A stretch of DNA of 64,000 bases from Rhodeus uyekii (lineage: Eukaryota; Chordata; Actinopteri; Cypriniformes; Acheilognathidae): positions 162,001 to 226,000 of the forward strand of contig JAWRVZ010000079.1 of the NCBI GenBank assembly GCA_037043235.1, in the 5' to 3' direction. Below the pieces are notes generated by a model, which saw only the letters and a list, made by a program, of their open reading frames with translations, was not told where the DNA came from and searched no databases. This document shows, piece by piece, positions 47,259-58,101 of the stretch. Every line of letters begins with the position of its first letter. The first letter of the stretch is position 1. The translations under genes and the position numbers were made by a program.

Positions 47259-47903
47259 ATGGATCAACTTTATCCCCGGTCCGGACAGCAGAAGCCGGCC
47301 GCCACGTCTTGGCTCCCGAGCGCCGCGTCCACGCCATGGATCCCGGGCGCCGCGTCCACGCAATGGATCCCGGGCGCCGCGTCCACGCCATGGATCCCGA
47401 GCGCCGCGTCCACGCCATGGATCCCGAGCGCCGCGTCCACGCCATGGATCCCGGGCGCCGCGTCCACGCCGAGGATCCCGGGCGCCGCGTCCACGCCGAG
47501 GATCCCGGGCGCCGCGTCCACGCCGAGGATCCCGGGCGCCGCGTCCACACCATGGATCCCGGGCGCCGCGGCCACGCCATGGATCCCGAGCGCCGCGTCC
47601 ACACCATGGATCCCGGGCGCCGCGGCCACGTCATCCAGACAGCGGAAGTCGGCTGATGAGTCCACCCCAGAGTCTGAAAGTGAAACTAACCTGAATCAAT
47701 GGCCAACGGATTCGACTCCCACCCATATCCCCACCCCCATCTCTTCGTTCTCCTCGCCGGTTCCGTCCGGGAAAATGGATATTCCGGTTCCGTCCGGAAA
47801 TCTTCAGCCTATGGTCCTGTCTGACTCCCTGGTCCCATCGTCCCCGCTGGTCATGGCCAGCCCCCTGGATCCGTCGACTCCAATGTTGTCATTGAAACCC
47901 TAA
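47259..47903 (+). CDS. Pro/Ser-rich ORF of the LTR element with 9-residue repeats (214 aa)
   Basis: The first ATG after the 5' LTR (MDQLYPRSGQQKPAATSW) opens a 214-codon frame. Residues about 22-125 are a tandem array of the 9-mer AASTPWIPG with S/G, P/R and W/Q variants, from a 27-bp DNA repeat. The remainder (KSADESTPESESETNLNQWP and on) is Ser/Thr/Pro-rich. It has no zinc knuckle or other gag signature. The position fits a degenerate gag, but frames on both strands are open through the array, so coding status is uncertain. After 47903 a different + frame (48063-48662) stays open with similar Pro/Ser composition. Confidence 0.45.
   Translation: MDQLYPRSGQQKPAATSWLPSAASTPWIPGAASTQWIPGAASTPWIPSAASTPWIPSAASTPWIPGAASTPRIPGAASTPRIPGAASTPRIPGAASTPWIPGAAATPWIPSAASTPWIPGAAATSSRQRKSADESTPESESETNLNQWPTDSTPTHIPTPISSFSSPVPSGKMDIPVPSGNLQPMVLSDSLVPSSPLVMASPLDPSTPMLSLKP
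47318..47632. repeat. 27-bp GC-rich tandem array with BamHI sites
   Basis: About 12 units of GGATCCCGGGCGCCGCGTCC-like sequence plus ACGCCAT. Variants are GAGCGCC/GGGCGCC, CCATGGATCC/CCGAGGATCC and GTCC/GGCC. It is far more GC-rich than the surroundings and CpG-dense. Confidence 0.9.
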
Positions 47904-48905
47904 GCTCTGCCCTCACCGCCGGCTCTGTGCAGTTCGTCAGCTCCGCCTCAGGCTTCAATTCCACCAGCTCAGCGTGAGACCGAGTTCCCGGCTGCACATA
48001 GGACCTCCAGTCCCAGGTCCCCATCTCGACCCATCAGCCCATCGACCTCGCTTCGGCTCTGCATGTCCTCGTCGCCTCCGTGGACCGTCTGCCCTGTGTC
48101 TCCACTGGATTCGCTCGTCTCTCCAAGTCGGCCTCCGACGATCGTCACTCAGCCTCCGCCACGGACTTCCGGGATTTCGGCGATGCCGAAACCCTCCACC
48201 CCTACGGCGTCATCGGGCTCCTCCCTTTCTCCGACCTCCCTGTCATCCTCACTCACCACAGCGTCGTCCAGGTCATCCGAATCCCCGTCATCATCTCAGC
48301 CCCGCGACCCAGCAGCTCTGCCTCGGGCTTCAAGGCCGTCGAAGGTACCCTGGTCTATCGGCCTCTCTGCTTCGCCGGTCCATCAACACAGCTTGGTTCC
48401 ACCCCCGTCGATCGGCTCCCGTGTTCCGCCCAAAGCTCCACACTGGCTCCTCCCACCGGCGGCACCACCATGGGGTTTTTCAGTGACTCCTGATTGTCCT
48501 TATCAACTTCCAGTGCTACGCCCACCTCCGAAGCCTCCTCCCTCTTCAGTTGGACATTTAATCGGTGCGAGGACGCACCTTGCCGAGGGGGGGTGTAATG
48601 TTACACTTATCTCATGCAATGTGGTCTTGTCTGGGTTAGTGATTTGTTGTCATGGTGTCTAATGGGTTTAATTATGTTCAGGTGTTCCTAGTTAGTTTCC
48701 TCATTTCCTGTATGTATATAGTCTGCCTGTTTTTGTTCATTCCCTGTCAGTTATTGTTTAATGTTACACGTTCCTGAGTTCTACCATTAAAGGGGATTTA
48801 TGTGTATCATCCGTTCTTTCCGTTTCCTTCCGAGTTCCCGTGACACTGAGAAGTTGACCCAGTGGAAAAATGTACATACTAAAAAGCAAGGGCCTCAAAC
48901 CACCA

Positions 48906-49020
48906 AGTGACAAAGAAGACCCAGACAGGAACACTTGTTACATACGCAAATGGGTGGTGCTGGTGTGCGATACGGAGAACCACGATGAGGAGACACGGAG
49001 AATTCAGCAGGGAAACACTT
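48906..49020 (-). mobile_element. LTR fragment related to 52575-52895
   Basis: GACAAAGAAGACCCAGACAG followed by GAACACTTGTTACA matches the right end of the 52575-52895 unit. It is followed at once by CGCAAATGGGTGGTGCTGG and GGAGACACGGAGAATTCAGC, which match that unit's left part. So an end and a start of the same family are fused. It terminates in an (ATTT)n tract. Confidence 0.6.
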
Positions 49021-49066
49021 TATTTATTTATTTATTTATTTAAATGTGCAATAATAATAAAAAAAC

Positions 49067-49242
49067 ACTTTCATTTTAAGAAAGAAAGAAAGACAGATGA
49101 AAGACTGTTTTGGGTGTACTTTCCTTTAAGTAGAATGTACAACATTTCTGAAAATACTCCATATATTATACATTCTACTTACTTAAAAGGATATTTCACC
49201 CAAACCAGTCTGTTATCTTTCTTTCTTTCTTAAAATGAAAGT
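49067..49242. repeat. 176-bp foldback element
   Basis: Arms of about 74 bp (from ACTTTCATTTTAAGAAAGAA, and its complement ending TTCTTAAAATGAAAGT) flank a short centre around 49150. Internal GTTTTGGGTG pairs with CACCCAAACC. Mismatches are few. A MITE-like hairpin. Confidence 0.8.
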
Positions 49243-49249
49243 CACTCAG

Positions 49250-50010
49250 GTGATCAGGTTGTGCTTACCCACATACTTGCCATCTTTTGCAGCATGATGT
49301 GCAGCGATAATGGCAACATACACTTGCAGGCTGGAGAGAGACAGCCTTTGCTCCAGCCCTTCTTGCAGGAAGAAAAGCATGGCCCTGATTGTGTATCTCC
49401 GGGTGTTTTCTTAGTGAGAAAAACACCTCTTGCTGAGCAGGATCCACATCAGGGCGTAGGCGAAACTTGTAGAGGGTGCTCTTGCCAAGGTGAAGGTGTC
49501 AACTATCGCTTGAGGCAGGTCACCCAAGTCTTCCACATCCCATCCAGATGCTACACGTGGAGGTTTCAGAGGTCTGGATGCGGGTGCCAGAGGGTGCCTT
49601 GTCTCTGAGAAAGCAGGTCCTTCCTCAGAGGAATGCACCAAGAAGGGGCTGTTGTGAGGAGCATGCATTCTGAGTACCAGGTGTGGTTAAGACGCAACTG
49701 AAACCTGCTCCTTGTCATTCTTTACTTTTCATAGTGTCTGTGCGAGTAGACTCACTAGGGTAAATGCATACTTGCAAAGTCCATCCCAAGGGTTCCCTGG
49801 GTCAGTTGTAAGACAATTGGCAGTGGGACGTGTGCGGCTCTGAAGTGTCTCCAGCTGGACCACCTGAGGATGGAGTCTTCATTCCTCTGGACGGTTAAAA
49901 GGTTGTTGGCTGCATGATTGATTTTGCCTTGGATATGAATGATGCGAAGCGATCTCAGATGCTTCTGATTTAATAGGTTCAACTTGATGATTGATGTACA
50001 GAAACTGATC
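49250..50010 (-). mobile_element. DIRS fragment (RNase H end and recombinase start)
   Basis: Minus frame 49982-49755 has LRSLRIIHIQGKINHAANNL, the RNase H end of DIRS (LRAAYIPGVQNVGADALS in the large copy). Minus frame 49668-49411 reads AIVDTFTLARAPSTSFAYAL then MWILL, equal to the recombinase core-binding region (ETILQSRASSTRKLYALKWKLF). Order and strand are as in a DIRS element. Decayed and truncated on both sides. Confidence 0.72.
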
Positions 50011-51000
50011 AGGAAGGTTATTTATAAAGCTATCATTAGTGTTAGAAGTGATAGTTTTTGTAACAGTGAGTTAGTTTTCAGCTTTGGCTAAAGGTAGTGT
50101 ACATGATACACTATAAAAGAAATAAAATAAGAACGATAAGAACCTGATAAGAACCTGATAAGAACCTGAGGTGTCACCACTTTGCTGCAGAATTTCAACA
50201 CCAACATTGATTCCATGTGTTGTCTAACTCCAATAGAGTGTAAAATGTCTCTAAATGTCAATCCCAATGCATCTTTTTCATTATCTACATGGATATTAAA
50301 ATCACCAACAATTTTGACTTCTGTCTGCAGCCATTACTAACTCTGGTAGAAAATCAGCAAATTATTTGATAAAATCTGTATGTTGCCCTGGTGGCCTTTA
50401 TACAGTAGCCAGCACAAAAGTTCAACGGGAATTATCACTTACACTACATACTTATGAAGCACAATCACTTCAAAAGAATTATGTTTCAATCTAGACCTTT
50501 AAGTGAAACTGAAGTCCTTACTATAAATTACAGCAACACCTTTACCTATCAGAGGAGGCTCATGTTTATAACAGTAATCTTGAGGGATAGACTCATTTAA
50601 AGTAATGCGATCGTCGGGTTTTAGACAGGTTTGTGTCAATCTAGTTTATTATCTGTAATTATATAATTTACAATAAGTGCTTTGAGGAAAGGGATCGTGT
50701 ATTCAGCAACCCGAGCTTTATAATTAGTTCATCAGTGTTACATCCATGTTTTGTTTGTTGGACATCAATTAAACGTTTATCCTTTAAGAGTTTTTATAAG
50801 ATATCTAGATGAAAGCATCTCTATGTGTAGGGATTTATCTGACCTCTGTGATGTGAGACAGTTGTCAGATTGTTGGTAGCCAATCTGTTTGGTTCCTGAC
50901 CTAGGCCCCAGTTAGTCAAGTATAAACTCTAAGACTATGTGCCATATTACTAGAGAGAAGAGCGGCATCACCCCAGGAAGAATGAATGCAATATCTTTTC

Positions 51001-52030
51001 AACAGGTCAGGTCTGCACCCAAAACTTTTCCAATTGTCCGTGAACTCTATATTATTCTGCGGACACCACTTCGACATCCAGCCATTGGGTCTCTGTTGTG
51101 ATCTGATTTGAATATATGGATATATTCAAATTTCTTAGCAATATGTTTAATCCAGAGAAGCTTATACATTCTATACAGTGGTAATTTTTCAAAATTCTAT
51201 TGTAAAACTTTTAACCTTCATTTTCCTTCCCCTTTTGTCATAGCTTGAACAGATTTACCTCTGTTTTTTATGTTAAAAGCAAAAATACAGGGTTTAACAT
51301 TAAAGCAAGATTGAATGAAAACAACAAATTTCATTCTGGCATACATCCAGGCTTTGATGCATCAAATTATGATGTTGAGAAAGAGCTTTAGAGGCTGTCT
51401 GCCTGCTGTGCGAATGACACAAATTGTTGACACTTTGACACAAGCTTTTTGATTTTAATGTACTGATATTGCATGAATATTTTATCGCTTGACCATTGAT
51501 GTAAACAAAAGGAGGGCATTTTTTCAACTTCAGAGAGATGCCCGAGATGACTTTGCTGCCTGTGAAAAGTCTTAAAAATAAATGCAATGAAAGGACTGAC
51601 CTTTCTTTTAAAAAGAAGAAAGAGTCTAAACAACAATTTCCTCTGCTTTTTTTTCAAATCGTGTGGTCTGGGACCTTACAAAGCCATCCATGGCATGAGT
51701 GTGAGCATGTGTGAGTACAAACATGTCGGCATGTGAGAAATTATCAGATTCGACATTGGGTGTCAAGAGGGCGTCAGTCAGCTGAGGATTATGTATTAAA
51801 GTGTTCAACTCTTGAAGATAAGATATCTCCTGGCAAGAGTCGCAAAGGTAATTGTTGAATGCGGCAGAAAGCCAGGCAGAAAAATGTCATTTTACAAGTT
51901 TAGAAAGCATAGTCGGGTCTGAAAGTAATTTTAACTGTATCTTCAATGTTTTATTTAGGGTGTCAGAGACCACAAGGTCATCTTAAAAGCTTGGAATGTA
52001 TACAGTATATTAATTTAATGAGATTTTTAC
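51001..52030. other. intergenic, nothing recognised
   Basis: No gene or named repeat can be supported here; minus frames at 51300-51657 have no domain. Confidence 0.35.
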
Positions 52031-52038
52031 TTTAACTT

Positions 52039-52142
52039 TATGCATTTGGTAGATCCTTTTATCCAAAGGGACGTGCATTGCATTGAAGGTGCATATTGAT
52101 ATTCTAATCAGTTCTTGCAAGTGCCACATTCCACTGTTTGAA
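52039..52142 (-). repeat. SINE tail fragment
   Basis: GGTAGATCCTTTTATCCAAAG and ATATTGATATTCTAATCAG match the minus-strand tail and body of the SINE at 751-897; the B box region is deleted. Confidence 0.6.
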
Positions 52143-52489
52143 CACGTCATTTGAGAGCTGATTATATTTAAATATAAACTAGGTTTGACTTTTTTTAAAT
52201 ACTTTATTGAAGCTTGTTTCTGCCAAGAAATAAAAATGGTAATTGCAACTTTTTATCTCACAATTCTGACTTTTTTCTTGGAATTCAGGGGCCTTGTCCT
52301 ACATTTGACCTAAAGCCGGGTATACACTGTACAATTTTACCAACAGTTTAGCTGTCTGAGACGAAATTTGTCTAAAATATTTCCTCTGAACCTAGGCCAA
52401 AATCAGAAAACTTTCTCTAGTTTTACATTCATTGAATAATGACCATTGTGATCAAATCTTTCCTCAGGCGAAATTCTGGTCATGTCAGA

Positions 52490-52575
52490 AGATTTGAGGC
52501 ACATTCTGTGCAGCGCTTTGAGATATAACTTTTAAAGGCGCTATATAAAATAAAATGTATCATTATTATTATTAT
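52490..52575 (+). mobile_element. LINE 3' tail
   Basis: GCAGCGCTTTGAGATATAAC, then AAAGGCGCTATATAAAATAA and an (ATT)n end, the typical 3' UTR terminus of fish L2/CR1-like LINEs. No coding part is attached. Confidence 0.65.
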
Positions 52576-52895
52576 ATTGGTGTGTGGATGCCTTCCTTCG
52601 CAAATGGGTGGTGCTGGTGTGCGATGCGGAGAACCACGACGAGGAGACACGGAGAATTCAGCAGGGAAACACTTTAATGAACAAGGAAGGCATCCACACA
52701 CTGACACACTACGAAATCAACAATAGACAAGGACTAGGGAGAAAATGGGAGGTTAAATAGACAGAATAACGTGATTCACCTGAATGGCAAACAAGGGGGA
52801 GTTGCTGACATAACAGAGGACGGGAACACAGAATGGACACACAGGAAGTGAAACAATAACAAGACAAAGAAGACCCAGACAGGAACACGTGTTAC
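52575..52895 (-). mobile_element. LTR-like unit
   Basis: Runs from TGTGTGGATGCCTTCCTTCG to AACACGTGTTACA. It contains AACACTTTAATGAACAAGG, a LTR feature also seen in the copy at 48906-49020. GTGTGGATGCCTTCCTT near its start is mirrored by AAGGAAGGCATCCACACAC at about 52684. No clean target duplication was found. Boundaries approximate. Confidence 0.5.
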
Positions 52896-54660
52896 ACCAT
52901 GTGAAGTGACGAATTTGTCCCTCTTTTTTGCTTGAGATATTAGTGTTTGGCCACATAAAAGAATCGAAATTACCCATAACCCATATGAAGATGCCAAGAC
53001 AAATAGGGAGTTTGGCGGTTCCACTTCAAAAACGTAGACATAATAGTATTGGTGAGTATTACCATTTTTAAATATTACCCTTTTTAAATATCTAAAAAAC
53101 TATTTTATCATTATGCTTTTACATTCCACTAAGTTATGCTTCCCTACAATGTAATTACAACTAAAATATACTTAGTACAAAAATAGCACACTTCAAGTTA
53201 ACTAATCATTAACACACAAGTATTATTTTTATTTTTTTTACCACCTCAAAGCATCGAGAATACTTTACTCTCACACCTAAACCTTTTTACTTTAACCTTT
53301 ATTTACTTCTTATATTTCTCTTTTAATGGACTGCACTGAAACCCACTCAAAACCTATCCTTCAGCCTAATCAAACTTTTAATCTGAAACCTGCATGTAAG
53401 AAGCAAAGGGGCGCTCGGGATGACAAATGGGACACCTTATGGTCTTGTGGACTTAACACGAGACGGTCATTGTAAGTCCACTGGTCTGCAAGTGCACATG
53501 AAGTGTGCCATTTGGGACAGGGCCTTAGAGATACACACACATGGCATGCCAACCAGAAATAAACATTTGTTGCTTTGGCTATCTATTCATTTAGTGACTA
53601 GTGTCGCATTCTTCCTTCTTGACTGAAATAAAAACCACATCACTTTGTGTCACAGCAATACTGCAGTTCTGTCTTTTGCCCTTGAGTAAGGCACTTAACG
53701 CCAGGCTGCTCAAGGGGAAGACTGTCCCTGCAATTAACATACCATGTGCCACTTTAAATGAAAAGCAACTGCTAAGTTACAAGAAACTAACTTCCACTTT
53801 GTGAATCCAGTTTGAATGGGTGACATTTGGAAAAGGGTTCAATACATTTTAGAGAGATCATAGATTATATATCTGCCCCTGCAACCATTTGTTCCTGTTG
53901 CAGAAGCAGAGGTCTTAAGAAATTTGATTAGAAGAAAAGAAAAAAGGCATTGCAAAACATTTTTTGGCCTTTTAATGGTCTTAACCATTTTAATCACAAA
54001 TTACAAGTTAGGAAATTGGCAAGAATTGCAGATGAATACTGTAGACACTCAGCATTTAATAGCCTTCCCCTTTTTATCTTTAAGCTGCAATAATGTTGAC
54101 TTTTTGTTTCATTTCCATATTCTGATGAAAGTTAATTTTGTCTTTGAAGTTTTTCTGACACAGTTATTGCTTTTAGTGTATTTCTTTTTCTTATCAATGA
54201 TTTTGAATGACAATTGAAAGCTTAGTGTTTTGCCATTTTGGGTTTGGCCTTTTTTAGTTTGTTTGTTTGTTTTTTGCCCAGGGATACAGTCATAAATTTG
54301 CATATGCCAATCATCTTAACATAATAAAAAGGATTATAAAAACTGTCTTTATTATGTACTGCCCTGAATAAGCTAATTCATGGTACAATAAAATAACATC
54401 TGAATATAAGAAAATTACGCCATTCACAATTTGCATCTGCTTGATTCACAATAAGGCTGTTGTTACCTGATAATCCTATGGCCATTTTAATGTTTTGTGA
54501 TGGTTGTTCATTCTGAACTGTTAAACTGAGCACTGCTATTCAGAAAAAAATCTCCGGGACCTGCAAATTCTTTGTTTACCAGCATATCTTGCATATTTGA
54601 ACCCTTTCTAGTAATGAACATATGGTTTTGAAATTCATCTTTTCACACTAAGGACAATTG
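52896..54660. other. intergenic, one possible short repeat
   Basis: At about 53400-53525 a segment with ATGACAAATGGGACACCTTA and GTGTGCCATTTGGGACAGGG has loosely inverted ends and may be a MITE. The rest is AT-rich without recognisable content. Confidence 0.35.
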
Positions 54661-54662
54661 AG

Positions 54663-54666
<4 letters not shown>

Positions 54667-54692
<26 letters not shown>
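54667..54692. repeat. (GT)n microsatellite
   Basis: About 13 GT units followed by a short (TA) run. Confidence 0.85.
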
Positions 54693-54693
<1 letters not shown>

Positions 54694-54719
54694 CTATATA
54701 TATACTCTCTAGAATATAT

Positions 54720-55400
54720 AAATATATTTGCAATTTGTAACACTCACCCAAAAATAGCTCATTCCCCATTTAAAATGCAGTCAAGATTATGGGTAATTAA
54801 CGCTGGCATATGTTAAATGTGACTTCTGTGAAATCCAGAGGAGGAGGGGCAGTTTGGGATGCCAGACTCTGAGGCCGTCAAGGGCGATTATTGGGTGCTG
54901 GGAGAGATGCTGTCCTTTCCAATTAAGCAGAGCTGCTGTCGACAGGGGTGAGAGATTTCTGGAGAAAATAAGACCCAGGGAGACAGCTGTGAGATGTGGA
55001 GGGAGGAAGAAAGATGTTGAAAAGGGGGCTTTCACGACACAATGCAATGGAAGCTGAGGTCTAATGCAAAGATCATGGATAGACTTCTCAGATTTAATTA
55101 GTGTCCGTATGAGGGCTATGTTACAGTGGCCAGGCTTTCGATCGACAGACCAACCATGAAATCAACTTGTTGTTCACATTTGTGTCTCTTTTTTGCTGCT
55201 TAGGATCAGTTTCTTTGAGTTGATTTTTAGTAAACTTCTTGTACTGCAAAAAGGCTGATTGAAGTGTAATGTATCGTTACCACGACTGACGATGACAAAA
55301 TTGGGTATCTTAACTTAGGAAACAGTTTGCATGTTTGTTGTTGTTGTTTGTTTGTTTTTGCAATTTGTTTATCTAAGGTTTTGTTTAATTGTAATTGCAA
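54720..55400. other. intergenic, nothing recognised
   Basis: No supported feature; opposing frames at 54787-55057 are short and lack domains. Confidence 0.35.
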
Positions 55401-55419
55401 CTCTTATCTATCAACTCTT

Positions 55420-55700
55420 TTTTTCTTGCAATTTCAGGTTTATACCTCACAATACTAACCTTTTTTCAAATACTTGTTTTGTAAAATCAGAATTGTGAGA
55501 TATAAAGTCGCAATTCTAATATTTTACACAGAGTTGTGAGTTGTGAAATCTGAATTGTGAGATATACAGTTGCAATTCTAACTTTGTTTCTCAAAATTCG
55601 TAATAAAATCAGAATTATGAAATATAAACTCAAAATTGCGAGGGAAAAAAGTCCGAATTTTAAGACAAACTTACAATTAAAAAGATAATGGTAAAAACCT
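55420..55700. repeat. degenerate AT-rich minisatellite
   Basis: Repeats of an approximately 40-50 bp unit containing GAATTGTGAGATATAAA, GTCGCAATTCTAA and TTTTTCTCA-like blocks, with many variants. A related single unit is near 52240-52275. Confidence 0.6.
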
Positions 55701-56590
55701 TTTTCTCACAATTGTGTGTTAATACGTTGTATCTTCTTAAGATTTTTTCAAATTTTTATCAAAAAAGTTATAACGTGAAGGGCTGCCTTCATTTACAAGG
55801 TGCTTGTTCTCATGTTTTCTGAGAATGCACATTAAGTTATGGAAAACATTGTGGAAAGAATCTCATTACATTAACACTAGCGAGATAAATGCACATATAT
55901 TAAAGCTCACACACAGCCCTCATATCCAATCTTATCTGCACACACACAGTACACTCACATAATTGAATATAAACAGAAAATCAAAATAAACTGCCTAATT
56001 TTATTTCATCACAAATACGTCTATATTTTTGCCCAGCCAGCTCTTTATTTAAAATTAGATATATAGGTATGTCCAACGTTATCATACAGTTTACTCAGGT
56101 AGGATGATATATTTTACTAAATGGCAGATCTTAACTGCTCAATGTTATCATCCATCTCTAAACTGTGAAATGCAACTAAAAATAACTAATAAGAAGATTC
56201 TTGCATGCCATCGTTGTTGTTTTACACCTTGATCTGCTCCTTGATTGGTTACACAGGTGTTTTGTGTTCCCCTTGTTAACTTGTTTGCCTCATGACTATT
56301 TAGTCCTTGTGTTTCTCCTTTTTATTATCATTTGTTGTTTTGGCCTGTTGCCAAATAGGTTGAATTTTCCTTGTGGATTTTGCTTTAGTTCTTTGGTTTC
56401 TTTTATGTTCTCTGTCATCTCAAAAATGAAATCTTTTGTTTTTATTTTGTTGGTTCATTAAACAGCTTTGCATTTGGCTCATTGCCTCTCCTGTCAACTT
56501 AATTCACCCAGCATAACAAAACAAACATCAACATCATAAGCAGCTTTAACATCATAATTTTCTGAATTGTTAAAAGTTCTATGTAGATTT
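55701..56590. other. intergenic; possible LTR-like stretch
   Basis: 56215-56500 has LTR-like composition (TTGATTGGTTACACAGGTGT, CATGACTATTTAGTCC, then ATTAAACAGC), but no termini or duplications could be found. Otherwise featureless. Confidence 0.25.
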
Positions 56591-56591
56591 T

Positions 56592-56680
56592 GACATTTAC
56601 ATGTATGCATTGGGCAGATTTTTATCCAAAGCGACTTACGTTGCATTCAAGTAACACATTTAATCAGTTTGTCAATCAGA
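56592..56680 (-). repeat. SINE tail fragment
   Basis: TTTACATGTATGCATTGGGC, then TTTTATCCAAAGCGACTTAC and ATTCAAGTAACACATT match the tail of the SINE at 751-897 in the same orientation. Confidence 0.6.
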
Positions 56681-56689
56681 CATTTGACT

Positions 56690-58095
56690 TGACCTCAAGA
56701 AGCATGAATTAAAACAAGGGTAAAAAATAACAGATGATTTGATTTGCCAGAGAAAATTTATCAGAATTTTAAAAAAAATTGACAACAAAATAATTAGTTG
56801 ACCACGTGAAATAGTATTAACCTAGCCTAGTGCCTAGAAGAGGGTGATTTGCGCTGAACCAAATTTTATTTTTATTTTTTTCAGTATATGGCTTTTGAAA
56901 TTATATGAAAAAATATATTTATTTAATTGAACCAATTGCTTTTGTTGGTTCAAATAAAAATAAAAAGTCAGAGTGTTATCATTGAGTACATCGCAGAAAA
57001 GCTGCTCTGAGATTGTTATATGTTTGCTTAGAACTCCTTCGATGCTCCTAGAACTCATTCAAAAGCAATGTAACATTTCTAAAATATAGACATGAAAGTT
57101 GAGTTCCACGAAATCTGTTGAGGGAGTTATGCAACAGCATACGCAACAGTATAGCAACAGCATTGCCACATCTTGTCAACTCAGCATGTGTTAAATCAAC
57201 ATGGGAGGATTTTCTGCTGTCATTATATTACCAGTCACAATTTAAACTGTCAATAACAATTGAATCTGCAAAACCACCATGAAATAGAAGCCATGTGGTT
57301 AAGTTAACAGTGCTATATTTTGAACATTTGAGGCATTACGTTTCCATGAATCCATCCATTCCGCAAACTGCTTGTTTTCTGTTCTTGGTTTGTCTATGCC
57401 AAATTTTCAGGTAGGGAATCTGGTAACTTCTTTTTTTCTTTTTCTTTTTTGTACTTCCTTATAAATCATGCTTATATGATTATTTTTAGAACAGCTGAAT
57501 GATATACTGTTACAAAGAAATATTCTTTTATGCCACTGACAGAGCATAAGATTAATCCAACTGTTGTATTTTAATACTTAAACTTAAAAACAACAAACTT
57601 AAAACATAATTAATTAAAGTAACTAAAGTACAAAACAACCACACATTTCATATTAGTGAAAGAAAACAAAATATACCTTTTTCATATTTTAACTTAGATG
57701 ACATGATGACTTTTGAAAGAATATTTTTGTTTTCATAATGCAATGGGGGTAAGCATTTTGCAAGCAGCAGATGCTGTATAGACTTTAGAATAATGGTCCG
57801 CTATTAGTAGGTAACTATGCAAGAAGTAATAGCATGACAAACGAGTAGAACATTAACATTTTAGCCACTACTATTAACTAATATGAAAACAAACTTAACT
57901 AATCAGTAATTTCAAATTTAGGACTGAGCTAGTTCCTTATTAACTACTGAATAAGATTATCTTTATTAGTAACTATCAACTATGACAGATTATAAAGAAT
58001 TACTACTTAATTATTAATCACAACATTAACAAGTCTGGTGAGTAATTGTATTTTTTTACTCTTAACTTGGTCATAAAATGCATCAATAATTTAAT
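56690..58095. other. intergenic, nothing recognised
   Basis: AT-rich sequence, no gene or repeat that I can support. Confidence 0.4.
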
Positions 58096-58101
58096 TATTT
58101 A

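Larger units (their letters stand above)
46964..48845 (+). mobile_element. non-autonomous LTR retrotransposon with TSD CTGAG
   Basis: 5' LTR 46964-47211 (248 bp) and 3' LTR 48599-48845 (247 bp) begin TGTTACAC and end GTGACA. CTGAG flanks the element (46959-46963, 48846-48850). A GAGGGGGGGTGTAA polypurine tract precedes the 3' LTR. The 1.39-kb interior has Pro/Ser-rich open frames but no RT, protease or integrase motif, so it must be mobilised in trans. U3 parts of the LTRs are almost identical, suggesting recent insertion, although the last about 65 bp differ strongly. The insertion lies inside the LINE. Confidence 0.9.
45690..51000 (-). mobile_element. L2/Rex-like LINE, split by several later insertions
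   Basis: Reading on the minus strand, the endonuclease part lies at 50640-50185 (HEPPLIGKGVAVIYS, IVGDFNIHVDN, ALGLTFRDILHSIGVRQ). The RT YADD-box region is at 46958-46889 (NFYADNTKIYIN, with Asn replacing the second Asp). The next RT segment is at 46478-46250 (KTEVMLIGSPQQIRKADAVT, YKNLGVTFDANLTF). The thumb/C-terminal part is at 46244-45837 (SRIDYCNALLAEVSKTTINK, LQYVQNSAARILTRSRTSEH, LESLHWLPVRFRIDFKILML). Intervening blocks are a solo LTR, an LTR retrotransposon, LTR/foldback debris and a DIRS fragment. The 3' end lies near 45690. Confidence 0.78.

Noticed and set aside
47318..47632. Possible CRISPR array
   Set aside because: The repeats are head-to-tail with no spacers, and the genome is vertebrate.
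47170..47665. Minus-strand frames of 131-154 codons with W-T-R-R-P-G-S repeats
   Set aside because: Produced by the 27-bp array being free of stops in several phases; the element reads on the + strand and its only plausible start after the 5' LTR is at 47259.
56200..56461. 86-codon + frame with hydrophobic segments
   Set aside because: T-rich sequence gives Leu/Phe-rich translation; resembles LTR-like noncoding DNA, no family.
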